Source: an uncultured Blautia sp.
GTDB lineage: Bacteria; Bacillota; Clostridia; Lachnospirales; Lachnospiraceae
Length of the DNA: 14,891 nt
Direction: 5' to 3'
Assembly: GCA_934373235.1 (NCBI GenBank)
Contig: CAKROW010000060.1
Span: 1 to 14,891 of the forward strand
The position numbers and the translations under genes are program-made. Position 1 is the stretch's first letter; every line of letters starts with the position of its first letter. Positions 1 to 7,432 of the stretch are shown here, piece by piece. Under the pieces are notes generated by a model, which was not told the DNA's origin, ran no database searches, and saw only the letters and a program-made list of their open reading frames with translations.

Positions 1-18
1 CCACTATACGATCTTTTT

Positions 19-903
19 TCATCGTTTCCTTGTCACCCGCTTTCGTTTTTGGCGCATAAAAGGTTCAAGCAAGCCCAATTCCGCAAAACAATATTTCACG
101 AAATTTTCAACCGTTTTCTCACATGTAAAAAGTTCTTTATAGAGAGATTTATCACATTGACCATCTAATATTTTTGCTTTAGCATACCATTCAATCCATC
201 TTACATATACATCCAATGATTCATCCTTCATTTCTGGATATTTTTCGATGATAATTCTATATGCTTCAATCAATTTATTGTTACTCATTGATATTGAATC
301 ACTCTGAACATATACATCTACCAGTGGTTCAGAAACAAAAACCACTCTGTTTCCTTTTGCCGCACGAATCATCCAGTCAAAATCCTGAAGTCTAGGAAGT
401 TTGGCATCAAATAGTATTTCATCAAATACTTCTCTTTTAGCAATAATCGTTTGCGTGCTTGCCTGCGAGTAAGAAGCCAAAATATGATACGGGACAATCC
501 CATCCGACAATGTCGGATATATCGTCGCCTTTTCGTTAGATTCTGTAAACTTATTAAAAGCACAAAAACAAACGTCTGCCTTGTAATTATTTAAAGCTAA
601 AAGCTGCTTTTTGAGTTTATCTTGATGCCACACATCATCACTGTCCTGAAAAGCGATATATTCACCCCTTGCTGCTTTGATTCCAGTGTTTCTTGCTACG
701 CATGCTCCAGAATTCTTTTCTAGAGGGATTACTTTCAGACGAGCATCCTCAATTTTCCTTAACACACTTAGTGTGTTATCCGAAGAACAATCATCAACGA
801 CAATTACTTCTATGTCTTCCTCATTTTGGTTTAGAACACTTTTTACAGAACTTAAAATCACTTTTTCCCGATTATACGCGGGTATAATTATTGACACCAA
901 CAT
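19..903 (-). CDS. Family 2 glycosyltransferase (GT-A fold), last gene of the visible operon
   Basis: A 294-residue cytoplasmic glycosyltransferase that would add one sugar from a nucleotide-sugar donor to the lipid-linked repeat unit. The N-terminal nucleotide-binding motif SIIIPAYNR is at residues 4-12, the first acidic pair VDDCSSDNT near 36-44, the metal-binding DSDD at 87-90, and the likely catalytic-base motif QDFDW at 173-177. These are in the normal GT2 order and spacing. The start is well supported: an AGGAGG sits six bases before the ATG. The C-terminus ends in a strongly basic run (KRKRVTRKR), which might touch the membrane surface; this is inference. It follows the Wzy-like gene by 26 bases and differs clearly from the two tandem GT2 paralogues further upstream. 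Donor and linkage cannot be read from the sequence. Confidence 0.9.
   Translation of the reverse strand: MLVSIIIPAYNREKVILSSVKSVLNQNEEDIEVIVVDDCSSDNTLSVLRKIEDARLKVIPLEKNSGACVARNTGIKAARGEYIAFQDSDDVWHQDKLKKQLLALNNYKADVCFCAFNKFTESNEKATIYPTLSDGIVPYHILASYSQASTQTIIAKREVFDEILFDAKLPRLQDFDWMIRAAKGNRVVFVSEPLVDVYVQSDSISMSNNKLIEAYRIIIEKYPEMKDESLDVYVRWIEWYAKAKILDGQCDKSLYKELFTCEKTVENFVKYCFAELGLLEPFMRQKRKRVTRKR
760..778. repeat. Perfect 8-bp inverted repeat inside the last glycosyltransferase gene
   Basis: TAACACAC, the three-base loop TTA, then GTGTGTTA. It lies in coding sequence near residues 42-48 of the GT2 enzyme, close to the N-terminal nucleotide-binding site. There is no T-run after it in the direction of transcription. 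It could form an mRNA hairpin, or be chance. Confidence 0.35.
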
Positions 904-929
904 TGTCGTCCTCCTAATCCACTATGCTC

Positions 930-2213
930 TTATTTCCTGATTCGTTTTACACACAATCCCACATAAAAGATTGCCATTATATTCGGTCCCTTAAAAAAAG
1001 GCCATCGTATCATACACTGAGAAAAATTATAAATCATTATGGAGAATAAAAGCATATTTCTTAAATTTCTCGATCGTACCGCACGGATATAAGCATTATT
1101 ACAATAATAACCGAAAAAAATCATTCCGAGTATCACACCAAACTCTCGCAAATCCAAATAAAGATACGTGAAAATTGTTGTAAATGTATTCATTGCTCTT
1201 GTCGGAGTAATATATATAAATTGCTGGAAATCACCTTCAATTAGTGAAAATACATTTGTATACCATTCCCCTATGTTCACTCCCATTAATCGCAACGGGA
1301 GCGAGATTATCTGGAGTAGTCCTCCTAGTGAAACCGCCCCATGTGTTATCAATCCTCTTCTTGAAATCTCCTCTATCCAATGTGTCATTAATGGCATACA
1401 TCCTGAAAAATACAAAACATATTGTGATAAAGCAGAAATTTGTTTTTCCTCAAAGTAATCATTAAACCTTAACGAAGTTATCACGGATACTCCAATTATT
1501 GCTAGTATCATCCCTGCATAGATCTTCTTCTTAACTTTTTTGATTCTATTTAACAAATCATCGAATCGTTGATATATCAGAATTAGATATAGGGCCATTA
1601 CTGCTATGGATACAAACAAATATCGTCCTCCAGTAATGATGGAGTATGCAACTATTGAAAATATAGAAGTAAGTATTACTCCTTTACTCATAAACTTCTC
1701 AAAAAAGTTGATTAATACAAGTCCTGTCAATAAAAGTACTCCAGGTCCATAAACAAACACTTTAATTAAATTATCTATGTTTCCATGAATTAGAAGTGGA
1801 TCTGACGCCCCAAACATTGCTCTAATATTCTCATAGACTAACCCTTTACCCATAAGACTAATAATTAATATCAATTTCTCTAAACTATATATTGCACAAA
1901 AATAGGCAAAAAAAGCAATCACTTTGTTATTGGGGATATATGAAGGTTCATCGAAAGGACAAAGATGTTTGCTCAAAATTACTTGTTTGTTCTTTCTGAT
2001 GTAGTAGCCTACAGCAAAGCTTATGCTACCAATCAATACTAATGAGTATGCCTTATCACTAGTAGAATACATATCGTATGGTGACATATATGCGATTAAT
2101 ACGATTATACTCCATAATACACAAAATACAGATAGTAGATTATAAAATCGTTTCTCTGTTCCATATCCTACTATTGCTATAAACAATAAACAGAATATCG
2201 TTAATATTCCCAC
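930..2213 (-). CDS. wzy: Wzy-like oligosaccharide repeat-unit polymerase, polytopic membrane protein
   Basis: A hydrophobic protein of about 427 residues with roughly ten to eleven predicted membrane segments by eye and a loop carrying ITGGRYLF. Near the C-terminus there is a soluble stretch with a TPTRAMNTFTTIF region followed by a YLDLREFG loop, an arrangement typical of Wzy/O-antigen polymerases. Wzy proteins join undecaprenyl-linked repeat units outside the membrane, taking the growing chain from one carrier to the next repeat. Sequence conservation in this family is low, so the call rests on topology, length and position among glycosyltransferases. I chose the GTG at 2213 because GGAGG lies eight bases before it; the frame is open to a TTG at 2228, but that codon overlaps the ribosome binding site. 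A flippase is the main alternative, but Wzx proteins usually have 12-14 evenly spaced helices and lack this loop pattern. Confidence 0.8.
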   Translation of the reverse strand: MGILTIFCLLFIAIVGYGTEKRFYNLLSVFCVLWSIIVLIAYMSPYDMYSTSDKAYSLVLIGSISFAVGYYIRKNKQVILSKHLCPFDEPSYIPNNKVIAFFAYFCAIYSLEKLILIISLMGKGLVYENIRAMFGASDPLLIHGNIDNLIKVFVYGPGVLLLTGLVLINFFEKFMSKGVILTSIFSIVAYSIITGGRYLFVSIAVMALYLILIYQRFDDLLNRIKKVKKKIYAGMILAIIGVSVITSLRFNDYFEEKQISALSQYVLYFSGCMPLMTHWIEEISRRGLITHGAVSLGGLLQIISLPLRLMGVNIGEWYTNVFSLIEGDFQQFIYITPTRAMNTFTTIFTYLYLDLREFGVILGMIFFGYYCNNAYIRAVRSRNLRNMLLFSIMIYNFSQCMIRWPFFKGPNIMAIFYVGLCVKRIRK

Positions 2214-2221
2214 AAATGTTC

Positions 2222-2226
2222 CCTCC
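2222..2226 (-). promoter_or_regulatory. Ribosome binding site that decides the Wzy start
   Basis: On the minus strand GGAGG is followed by eight bases and then GTG at 2213. The site lies directly after the stop codon of the preceding glycosyltransferase (2231-2233). It overlaps the in-frame TTG at 2228, which makes that longer start unlikely. Confidence 0.7.
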
Positions 2227-2230
2227 AAAA

Positions 2231-3130
2231 TCAGATTCGACCTGCAATAATTTTCAAAGCAAAACCAATATTCTCCTTATTCCACGCAGTTGAACTATTT
2301 ATATGTAATCTTTTATCAGATAATACTTTTACCCGAGCCACAATACTACTCTTAGACTGTATCAACAAACATATCGTATCTACTTTTTCGACTTTTAATG
2401 AATCCCTGTAACCCTCAAGTAACTCTCCAAGCATTGTGGACATATTGTTCTGCTCTTTGAACAAACAGTGTAACCAATACTTTAATGGAAACACTTTTTT
2501 CAAACCCACACAATTCTTTTCATGCTGTCTATATAGAATCCTTGAAACAGGATCATATACCGTTTTCATATCTAAAGCCTTACAAACTAACATTAACCAC
2601 CAGTCATGCATTATTATATTTTGAGGGATATAATTCTTTAGTACACGCCTCAATCTTGCGTCAAAAACCATTGTGCAACCCGATATATGATTGTACATAA
2701 GCGATTCAAAAAAATCATAATCTTCTTGGGGATATTCTATTTGCGGCAATACATGCAAATTACTATCCACAATAGTTGTTGCAGAATAGTATAACTGTGC
2801 TTTTTTTTTCTCCAATGCAGTAACAGCAGTATACAACTTATCTGGCAACCAATAATCATCTTGATCACTCAATGCATAATAATCGTAATCTTCTGCCGCA
2901 CATATTAAATCCAAAAAACTTCTTGCTGGTTTTAAATTTTCTCCTGAATACCATTTCAGTTTTCCCTTTTGTGCCCACATTTTTAGTATTTCTAATGTTT
3001 TATCTTGTGAGCCGTCATCTCTAGCCAAAACATGCACTTCTACATTTTCCTGTAAAAAAATACTTTTAAGTTGTTCATCTAAATACTTTTCTCCATTATA
3101 TGTAGAAAGAAGAACTAACACTCTTTTCAT
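2231..3130 (-). CDS. Family 2 glycosyltransferase, rhamnosyltransferase-like (downstream tandem paralogue)
   Basis: A 299-residue GT-A enzyme: N-terminal VLLSTYNGEKYLDEQL, DDG at residues 38-40, and the metal-binding SDQDD at 88-92. Further on come a GCTMVF segment, an HDWW motif, and an LYRQH...N..G motif near the C-terminal third. This set is characteristic of the GT2 subgroup that includes many annotated rhamnosyltransferases, and the operon carries a dTDP-rhamnose module, so rhamnose is a reasonable but unproven donor. The frame opens at a GTG (3145) overlapping the previous stop codon. I prefer the ATG at 3130 because it begins the usual family N-terminus and has GGGG nine bases upstream. 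It shares motif order and many residues with the gene immediately upstream, indicating an old duplication. The coding strand has a run of nine adenines (2801-2809). Confidence 0.88.
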   Translation of the reverse strand: MKRVLVLLSTYNGEKYLDEQLKSIFLQENVEVHVLARDDGSQDKTLEILKMWAQKGKLKWYSGENLKPARSFLDLICAAEDYDYYALSDQDDYWLPDKLYTAVTALEKKKAQLYYSATTIVDSNLHVLPQIEYPQEDYDFFESLMYNHISGCTMVFDARLRRVLKNYIPQNIIMHDWWLMLVCKALDMKTVYDPVSRILYRQHEKNCVGLKKVFPLKYWLHCLFKEQNNMSTMLGELLEGYRDSLKVEKVDTICLLIQSKSSIVARVKVLSDKRLHINSSTAWNKENIGFALKIIAGRI

Positions 3131-3139
3131 ATTATATAT

Positions 3140-3143
3140 CCCC
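3140..3143 (-). promoter_or_regulatory. Weak ribosome binding site at a stop/start junction
   Basis: GGGG lies nine bases before the ATG at 3130, inside the short stretch between the TAG of the previous gene (3145-3147) and this start. The alternative GTG at 3145 shares one base with that TAG and has no clear site of its own. Either choice implies translational coupling. Confidence 0.4.
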
Positions 3144-3144
3144 A

Positions 3145-4047
3145 CTAAAATTTGCCTAATGCAATACTTAACTTCAACATAATCGTTCCCTTAAGTGATA
3201 TCCGACGAAATTGGGGGTCAAAAAGAATCAATAGTCTATTTCTTAAAGAGTTTTTAGCACCAGCTACACGGGACAAAAAAATTTTGTCTTTCTCGGTCAG
3301 CAAATCCGAATATCCTTCCAACATATCTTTTGCCGGGTTATAGTACATATCTCTTTTTTTGAAAAGATTCTTCATTCTACTTTTTTGTCCAGCCCGAATG
3401 TTACCCGCGTCTGATTCACTGTTTTTATAACGTATGTGATAAATTAATCGGCTATCAGTATAGTACACTTTACCAAAATAATAACACAGCAGCCCCGTCC
3501 AAAAGTCATGCGGTGCCAACTCGCTTGGTTTATACTTGGTTACAAGATCTTTAGCAGCCTTGTTCATAACAATCGTACAGCCCTGTGCATATTCTTGCGT
3601 TAAAGCATTTTTTTTGCTGACTGGTTTAGGTATCTTAATTGACTGCACCTCAAATGGCTTCAATTCTTCATCACAACTATATCGATTACAGTGAACCATG
3701 CTTGGTTCATTACTTTTTTCGCTTTCTAAGATATCAACGCACTCTTCTAATTTATTAGGAAGCCAAACATCATCTTGATCTGAATAAGCATAATAATCTG
3801 CTTTTTCAGATAGCTCAAGTCCACAGAGGAAACTTTTTCTCCAACCAACATTTTTTCCAGGAATGACTCTCACATTGTTATGTGCTGCACAATATTGCTT
3901 TAATAATTCCAATGTACCGTCTGTTGATCCATCATCCCGTATTAAGACTGAAACGTCAACACCTTTTTGCGCAAGAATCGAATCCAACTGTCTCACAACA
4001 TTCTGTTTGCCATTAAATGTTGACATTATAACTTCAATATGACACAT
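3145..4047 (-). CDS. Family 2 glycosyltransferase, rhamnosyltransferase-like (upstream tandem paralogue)
   Basis: A 300-residue GT-A glycosyltransferase with IEVIMSTFNGK at the N-terminus, RDDGSTDGT around residues 37-45, SDQDD at 89-93, GCTIV at 156-160 and HDFW at 180-183. The order and spacing match the next gene almost residue for residue. The usual C-terminal LYRQH..N..G motif is altered to a YHIRYKNSESDAG-like stretch, which may reflect a different acceptor or donor. Rhamnosyl transfer is plausible from the family and the rfb genes in the operon, but is not shown. The start is unusual: the best ribosome binding site (GAGG, 4061-4064) is 13 bases from this ATG, and better placed for an out-of-frame ATG at 4055. 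The ATG at 4026 is a second option but would remove the first beta strand. Confidence 0.87.
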   Translation of the reverse strand: MCHIEVIMSTFNGKQNVVRQLDSILAQKGVDVSVLIRDDGSTDGTLELLKQYCAAHNNVRVIPGKNVGWRKSFLCGLELSEKADYYAYSDQDDVWLPNKLEECVDILESEKSNEPSMVHCNRYSCDEELKPFEVQSIKIPKPVSKKNALTQEYAQGCTIVMNKAAKDLVTKYKPSELAPHDFWTGLLCYYFGKVYYTDSRLIYHIRYKNSESDAGNIRAGQKSRMKNLFKKRDMYYNPAKDMLEGYSDLLTEKDKIFLSRVAGAKNSLRNRLLILFDPQFRRISLKGTIMLKLSIALGKF

Positions 4048-4064
4048 TCGCCCATTTTAACCTC
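4026..4064 (-). promoter_or_regulatory. Leader with a nine-codon mini-ORF overlapping the glycosyltransferase start
   Basis: On the minus strand GAGG (4061-4064) is followed after five bases by an ATG at 4055. That ATG opens nine codons in a different frame and ends at TAA (4026-4028). The TAA shares one base with ATG codon 8 of the glycosyltransferase (4024-4026), giving TAATG. The gene's first in-frame ATG (4047) lies inside the mini-ORF. The arrangement is visible; a regulatory effect is inference. Confidence 0.35.
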
Positions 4065-4069
4065 TCATT

Positions 4070-5236
4070 TTAATTCCAATAACCCAATTTAAATGCAAGC
4101 TTTTTACCATATACTTTCACTATTGGTGCGTGAGAAATAAAAGCTTCATTCCATCCGTTTTTTTGAAGACTATTAATAAACGCCTTCGATTTATCATTAT
4201 ATTTTTCCGCTTTGACAGCTGGTCCATTGCTGTGCAAAAAATCGACCGTATTAATTTCTTCACTGTAACCATTTTTTTCAGCTATACTCTTGAAAATATT
4301 TTCAGCCGCATTAGATGTAGCAATAACGCAAGAAATGCCTGTATTATTTGCTTTTTTCTTCACTTCTTCAGATGCATTCCAGCAATCTCCAATCACAAAA
4401 TCTGCTTTATACTGATTGCCTTTACATTCGCATCTCGTACATTGAGGACTCAAGCTATAATTCCACATCAGCATTTGCACAAACTCATCTACTTGATAGG
4501 TTGGCCAATATTTTGTCACTCCATTGGAAAACGTATATCTGCAATACGGTATCTGCCACCCTCTATTAACTTTCGACTTAAACTGTACATCCACTAATTT
4601 CGACTTGTATTTTTTTTCCAGTTTTTCACGATATTTTTCCCAAGCTAATTGTATCGGAACTCCATGACAAATTACAGCAATTATGATAGCCTTATCTCGA
4701 CAAGACTTTTCTCTTAAATATCTATCCAATGCCTTGCACTGACATCCTGTTCCAGAAAATAGAACTCTATGGCCCGTTGCAATTATATCTTTTATTTTCG
4801 TAAAGCATCCATTCAAATCGCTATGTAAATACTTTGAACCAATCATGTGATAAACATCATCCATGTTATTTGAAACAATATGGATTGCATTGCAGTTTTC
4901 ATCTAATACCGCACCGCACACATAATCGTTATTAGAAATATAAGTAGCAGCCATGGCATAAAAGAATCCCCCGGAGGAGCATTTATATCTACTTTTTTCA
5001 TCATTTAGGAAAAAAGCCCATGCTTTGCACTTATCTAATTGAATTTCACATTCTTTCTCTAGTTTTGAATTCAATTTTAAGCAAAAGCGTTCACAAAGAT
5101 TACACTCAACACATTTATTCTCATCTATCTTAGGAACGCTTGCCCAACCTTTTTCCACAAAACCAATCGCATTTGATGGACAAATACTCTTACATAATGT
5201 ACATTCATAGCAATCTTGTATATTTGCAACTGACAT
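4070..5236 (-). CDS. Iron-sulfur FrhB/FdhB-like oxidoreductase of polysaccharide clusters
   Basis: A 388-residue protein opening with two ferredoxin-type [4Fe-4S] motifs: CxxCxxCxxxCP at residues 9-20 and CxxCxxCxxxC at 42-52, the second without the final proline. Next come CSSGGFF at 86-92, SGTGCQCKAL at 161-170, CHGVP at 190-194, and a Cys-x2-Cys-x-Cys group (266, 269, 271) leading to ADFVIGDCW. This is the order seen in the beta-subunit family of coenzyme F420 hydrogenase/dehydrogenase, which binds flavin. True F420 use is unlikely here because no F420 gene is visible; that is inference. It starts two bases after the stop of the pyruvyl transferase gene, with GGAG seven bases before its ATG, so the two are probably translated together. 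Genes of this type are often found beside pyruvyl transferase genes in surface-polysaccharide loci. The reaction is not known to me. The preceding gene's end carries the ribosome site. Confidence 0.88.
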   Translation of the reverse strand: MSVANIQDCYECTLCKSICPSNAIGFVEKGWASVPKIDENKCVECNLCERFCLKLNSKLEKECEIQLDKCKAWAFFLNDEKSRYKCSSGGFFYAMAATYISNNDYVCGAVLDENCNAIHIVSNNMDDVYHMIGSKYLHSDLNGCFTKIKDIIATGHRVLFSGTGCQCKALDRYLREKSCRDKAIIIAVICHGVPIQLAWEKYREKLEKKYKSKLVDVQFKSKVNRGWQIPYCRYTFSNGVTKYWPTYQVDEFVQMLMWNYSLSPQCTRCECKGNQYKADFVIGDCWNASEEVKKKANNTGISCVIATSNAAENIFKSIAEKNGYSEEINTVDFLHSNGPAVKAEKYNDKSKAFINSLQKNGWNEAFISHAPIVKVYGKKLAFKLGYWN

Positions 5237-5238
5237 CT

Positions 5239-6345
5239 TTATTCTCCAATTGCCTCATAGAGAAGTGAAAGTGATGTTTCTCTTTTTCGCCTAATTTTAT
5301 CTTTGGAAACAGAATAATTCTCACTCATCATTTCTTCTATCATCGAGGTAGTTATATCATTATACGACACCAAATGGTTTTCCAGCCCTAATTCTTCCAG
5401 TGTTGTCTTCCTTCGTGCATCTACAGTATTTCCCTGAATTGAAAGGAAAGGCTTTTCAAATATAGAAGAAAATACTGTTCCGTGATACGAATTAGTTATT
5501 ACAAATTCTGCGTCTTGTATCAACCGTAAAAACTCTCTTGGTCCCACATCAAGTTTACGATCAACTCCAGAAAACATCGCCCTTGGAGGAGCCACGATTT
5601 GGATAGCCTTGCAACCCAGCAATTTTTCAACTTTCTTTGCAGCTTTTACAGCTTCTTTTGAACCATTCCATGAGAACAAAAGAATGTACGGTTCTTTTAC
5701 CAATCTGTCGCTTACAGCCACCTTTTTCCATTTATCTTGTGTTAAAAGTAGCGTTGGATCAACAGTAATAGTACTTTCAATTCCCTTCGATTTTAAATAT
5801 TCCTGTCCGTTTTCTTCTCTTACTAAAATCCTATCAAATTCTTTGAGCCACGGCAAAAATTCATTTTCTCGCGCAATTGATGTCTTTATCGACGGGCCAA
5901 AAGACGCCGCATAACTTACCCGACGCTGTTTTTTAGGAAAATTCAAAAAATATAATGGTGTCTCATAACGAATAGCAGGATCCATATTCCATATCTGATC
6001 ACTTCCACATACAATACAGTCAAACTCATTGGCTTGTTTTTGAACTTCAGCATCAGTCTGGCATAAATCAGTGACCTCTAAAACCTCATTATAGAAATAT
6101 TCAAAGTATTTCTGGCGTTTTCCAAGCTGACCTGCGTAAGGAATACGCGTTATATTCTTCACAATTTCTTTTGGGTGCTTTGGTCTACGGCAAAAAACAT
6201 CACTGATTTCTCTCAATATATCAGACTGATAATTAATTATCCTACAATCCGAATATTTCTTCTTTATAGATGTCTGAAGTGCGTATGCTTGCAAGCAAGC
6301 CCCATAATTTAAGCAGGCGTGGTATGTAAGTATTCCTATTTTCAT
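5239..6345 (-). CDS. Polysaccharide pyruvyl transferase family protein (CsaB/WcaK-like)
   Basis: A 368-residue protein of the family that transfers pyruvate from phosphoenolpyruvate to a sugar as a ketal. The N-terminal signature is NYGACLQAYAL at residues 13-23, followed by FDCIVCGSDQIWN at 108-120 and a C-terminal TNSYHGTVFS around residue 285. These are the hallmark motifs, and the two halves form a GT-B-like fold in the family. It has no signal peptide and should act in the cytoplasm on the lipid-linked repeat. The ATG at 6345 has GGAGG nine bases upstream. The gene is 15 bases after the GT4 gene and 2 bases before the FrhB-like gene. Family membership is firm. Some members next to FrhB-like proteins have not been shown to make pyruvate ketals, so the exact activity is less certain than the family. 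Confidence 0.9.
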   Translation of the reverse strand: MKIGILTYHACLNYGACLQAYALQTSIKKKYSDCRIINYQSDILREISDVFCRRPKHPKEIVKNITRIPYAGQLGKRQKYFEYFYNEVLEVTDLCQTDAEVQKQANEFDCIVCGSDQIWNMDPAIRYETPLYFLNFPKKQRRVSYAASFGPSIKTSIARENEFLPWLKEFDRILVREENGQEYLKSKGIESTITVDPTLLLTQDKWKKVAVSDRLVKEPYILLFSWNGSKEAVKAAKKVEKLLGCKAIQIVAPPRAMFSGVDRKLDVGPREFLRLIQDAEFVITNSYHGTVFSSIFEKPFLSIQGNTVDARRKTTLEELGLENHLVSYNDITTSMIEEMMSENYSVSKDKIRRKRETSLSLLYEAIGE

Positions 6346-6360
6346 TTTTATCTTCCTCCG

Positions 6361-7419
6361 TTAAGACAAATCATATCCCAGTTCACACAAGTCAGCATAT
6401 ATCTTTTCTGCGGAATGATTAAAGCTATACTTTTCAAGTACTTCCTTCTCCCCAGTTGTTGTTTTAGACAGCAACTCGTTTAAATTGACATCCGTGTCAT
6501 ATGGATTGATGTATACTGCGGCATTTCCATATATTTCCGGAAGGCAACTCGCGTTAGATACAATTATTTTTGCTCCCACACTTAGCGCCTCAAGTGGAGG
6601 AATACCAAACCCTTCAAATTTTGATGGAAAAATAAAAGCCTTACAGTTTTTCATCAATGCTTTAACTTCTTCATCGGACACAAATCCAAGCAATTCAACA
6701 TTCTGAAGATTTCTATCTTTGTAGCTATCTCCATAAGACACAATATTTCCAGCAACAGCAAATATCTCATTTGGATTTTTTTCTGCTACACCGTATATCC
6801 ATTCTAAATTCTTATTTGGCGATAAACTTCCGAGCATAAAGAAGTACTCATTCTTTTTTAATCTTGTCTTTTTTTGAAATATCCCATTATCCTCGGTCAC
6901 GGTCTTGAAATGTTGCCATCCATTTTCAATAACGTGGACTTTTTCTGATTTTACTCCATATATGTCAATCATCTGTTGTTTAGAATAATTTGAAACAGTG
7001 TATATTATAGGTGAAAACTTCCACGCGAGATGATAGAATATTTTATGCCATATTTGAGATAATTTTCCGTACAAATTCTTACAATATTGAGGATTAACTT
7101 TGTAACTCAAGTCATGAATGCAAATAATTCCTGGCTTTATAATGGGCATCACCGAGCACAGATTCAAACTCAACGCTTTGTTTCTTAGCGTATAGAGTCC
7201 AAAACTAATCTGTTCCCATATTATTCCTTTTAATCTTCCCGTTTCTACAATCTTAATATTCTGCAAGCGAGGAATGTTATGCGCATTAGGAGGAATGACT
7301 AACTCTATTTTTTCTTTTCCAACAAGCTTGTCCAGCTCGACAATTGTCTCATATGCAAATCGCTCTTGTCCTGTCATTCTTCTCGCAAGAAATTGTCCGT
7401 TAAATACTATTTTTTTCAT
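6361..7419 (-). CDS. Family 4 glycosyltransferase (GT-B), mannosyltransferase-like
   Basis: A 352-residue retaining glycosyltransferase of family GT4. The C-terminal donor-binding domain shows GSLSPNKN at about 197-204 and the E-x7-E motif EGFGIPPLE with glutamates at 269 and 277, followed by ASCLPEIYGNAA. The N-terminal domain contains IHDLSY (101-106) and a TVSNYSK segment (141-147) typical of the subgroup that includes many mannosyl- and rhamnosyltransferases of O-antigen and capsule loci. It follows manA by 13 bases and uses an AGAGG site inside that junction, so GDP-mannose is an attractive donor; this is inference from position. Its base composition is clearly more AT-rich than that of manA, manC and the mutase upstream, so it marks the start of the polymer-specific block. 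Confidence 0.9.
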   Translation of the reverse strand: MKKIVFNGQFLARRMTGQERFAYETIVELDKLVGKEKIELVIPPNAHNIPRLQNIKIVETGRLKGIIWEQISFGLYTLRNKALSLNLCSVMPIIKPGIICIHDLSYKVNPQYCKNLYGKLSQIWHKIFYHLAWKFSPIIYTVSNYSKQQMIDIYGVKSEKVHVIENGWQHFKTVTEDNGIFQKKTRLKKNEYFFMLGSLSPNKNLEWIYGVAEKNPNEIFAVAGNIVSYGDSYKDRNLQNVELLGFVSDEEVKALMKNCKAFIFPSKFEGFGIPPLEALSVGAKIIVSNASCLPEIYGNAAVYINPYDTDVNLNELLSKTTTGEKEVLEKYSFNHSAEKIYADLCELGYDLS

Positions 7420-7432
7420 TACTTACCTCTTC

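Noticed and set aside
1..18. Possible next gene or terminator at the left edge
   Set aside because: Only 18 bases remain after the last stop codon; nothing can be supported from them.
3272..3288. Palindrome GACAAAA-AAA-TTTTGTC as a regulatory site
   Set aside because: It is inside coding sequence and made mostly of lysine/phenylalanine-type A and T runs, which readily give such symmetry in AT-rich genes.
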